The notes below the pieces were generated by a model, which was not told the DNA's origin, made no database searches, and saw only the letters and a list, made by a program, of their open reading frames with translations. The translations under genes and the position numbers were made by a program. 6,764 nucleotides of DNA from NCBI GenBank assembly GCA_014379665.1, contig JACMLK010000122.1, forward strand, positions 1 through 6,764, written 5' to 3'. Below are positions 5,822-6,764 of the stretch, in pieces (positions within the stretch are counted from its first letter, which is position 1; every line of letters starts with the position of its first letter). This DNA is from Saprospiraceae bacterium (GTDB lineage: Bacteria > Bacteroidota > Bacteroidia > Chitinophagales > Saprospiraceae).

Positions 5822-6764
5822 ATGACTGAAGAACAAATATATAATCCTGTCAATAAAATCAGGATTGTAACTGCTGCCTCTCTATTTGACGGACACGATG
5901 CTGCCATTAACATCATGCGACGTATCATGCAGCGTTCCGGTGCTGAAATCATACATCTTGGACACAACAGGTCTGCACAGGAAATAGTGGAGACTGCTAT
6001 TCAGGAAGATGTACAGGGGATAGCTATTACTTCATACCAGGGTGGGCATAATGAGTTTTTTAAATATATTTTTGATCTGTTAAAAGAGAAAGGTTGCGGT
6101 CATATCAGGGTATTCGGTGGCGGTGGCGGTACGATATTACCTTCTGAAATCAAAGATTTGCAGGATTACGGAATTGCCAGAATATATTCGCCTGACGATG
6201 GCCGTCATATGGGCTTACAGGGGATGATCAATGATTTGCTCAAACAATGCGATTTCCCTTTGGGTAATGAACTGAATGGTGAACTCAAAGCGATTAAGAA
6301 TCAAAGTCCCCATGATATAGCAAGGGTAATATCTTCGCTTGAGAATTATCCTGAAAAACATCAGAATCTGCTCAAAGATATAAATCCTCAAGTGAAAAAA
6401 ATACCAGTACTTGGCATCACAGGTACAGGAGGCTCGGGGAAATCCAGTATGGTAGATGAATTGGTAAGACGTTTTTTACTGGATTTCAAAGATAAAAAAA
6501 TTGCTATTGTTTCTGTCGACCCGTCAAAACGCAAGACCGGTGGTGCCCTGCTTGGTGACCGGATTCGTATGAATGCCATCAACAATGATCGGGTGTATAT
6601 GCGTTCACTGGCTACCAGACAATCCAATCTTGCGTTATCCAAATATGTACAGGGTGCCGTAAATGTCCTCAAAGCTGCCGGATTTGATCTTATCATCCTG
6701 GAGACATCAGGAATAGGTCAGTCAGATACAGAAATTGTAGATCATTCGGATGTGCCCATGTATA
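5822..6764 (+). CDS. icmF: Fused isobutyryl-CoA mutase-type protein, N-terminal part
   Basis: IcmF proteins join an adenosylcobalamin-binding domain, a MeaB-like G-protein chaperone and an acyl-CoA mutase domain in one chain, and rearrange isobutyryl-CoA and n-butyryl-CoA. The frame is open from the ATG at 5822 to the window edge: 314 codons, roughly the first third of the family length. The cobalamin domain shows SLFDGHDAA (20-28), with H25 as the expected cobalt ligand, then a [10 protein letters not shown] segment and a GGGGGT loop. The G domain has a P-loop, GTGGSGKS (201-208), then [19 protein letters not shown] (from D233) and ETSGIGQSD (294-302), the equivalents of MeaB motifs. The DPSKRKTGG form is the one I associate with IcmF rather than stand-alone MeaB. 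The catalytic mutase domain lies outside, so isobutyryl- versus pivalyl- or isovaleryl-CoA preference cannot be judged. An in-frame TAA upstream and no intervening start codon fix the ATG. Confidence 0.92.
   Translation, partial: MTEEQIYNPVNKIRIVTAASLFDGHDAAINIMRRIMQRSGAEIIHLGHNRSAQEIVETAIQEDVQGIAITSYQGGHNEFFKYIFDLLKEKGCGHIRVFGGGGGTILPSEIKDLQDYGIARIYSPDDGRHMGLQGMINDLLKQCDFPLGNELNGELKAIKNQSPHDIARVISSLENYPEKHQNLLKDINPQVKKIPVLGITGTGGSGKSSMVDELVRRFLLDFKDKKIAIVSVDPSKRKTGGALLGDRIRMNAINNDRVYMRSLATRQSNLALSKYVQGAVNVLKAAGFDLIILETSGIGQSDTEIVDHSDVPMY

Noticed and set aside
6388..6696. Minus-strand open frame of 102 codons near the right edge
   Set aside because: It lies opposite the P-loop and G-domain motifs of the icmF-like gene, whose plus-strand frame is open to the window end. 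The antisense frame has no motif of its own.

Overview
This window looks like ordinary chromosomal DNA of a member of the Bacteroidota. The DNA is AT-rich. Start codons lack strong Shine-Dalgarno sequences. Matches to the Bacteroidota -7 promoter element (TAnnTTTG) lie 32-47 bases before the ATG of five genes. The gene content also fits: two OmpH/Skp-like genes in tandem followed by murI, a single-domain MetF, a HutH of the bacteroidotal type, and the start of a fused acyl-CoA mutase. I cannot name a genus. Saprospiria- or Chitinophagia-like lineages are a guess.

Layout. Bases 1-63 may be the tail of an unidentified upstream gene. Bases 88-747 (+) encode a small secreted protein with a carboxypeptidase-regulatory-like beta-sandwich. 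After a 167-base gap with a -7 box comes metF (915-1865, +). It converges on a minus-strand group made of ompH-like gene 1 (3790-3269), ompH-like gene 2 (3212-2703) and murI (2698-1889). These three serve the envelope: two predicted periplasmic chaperones and the enzyme that supplies D-glutamate for peptidoglycan. A divergent regulatory region of about 380 bases (3791-4169) holds short palindromes and -7 boxes for both directions. It is followed by hutH (4170-5669, +) and then by the first 314 codons of an icmF-type cobalamin-dependent mutase (5822 to the window edge, +), which is cut off by the window.

Functional links. metF serves one-carbon and methionine metabolism, hutH opens histidine degradation, and the IcmF-like protein rearranges acyl-CoA carbon skeletons. 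These neighbours do not form one pathway, and each plus-strand gene appears to have its own promoter. The only convincing operon is ompH1-ompH2-murI.

I found no mobile element, CRISPR array, tRNA, rRNA or defence system, and nothing I would call a new biological system. The most useful observations are about annotation. For hutH and both ompH-like genes, the longest open frame begins at a TTG that lies inside a -7 promoter box, so the real starts are the downstream ATGs given here. The icmF-like gene is easily missed because it has no stop codon in the window.
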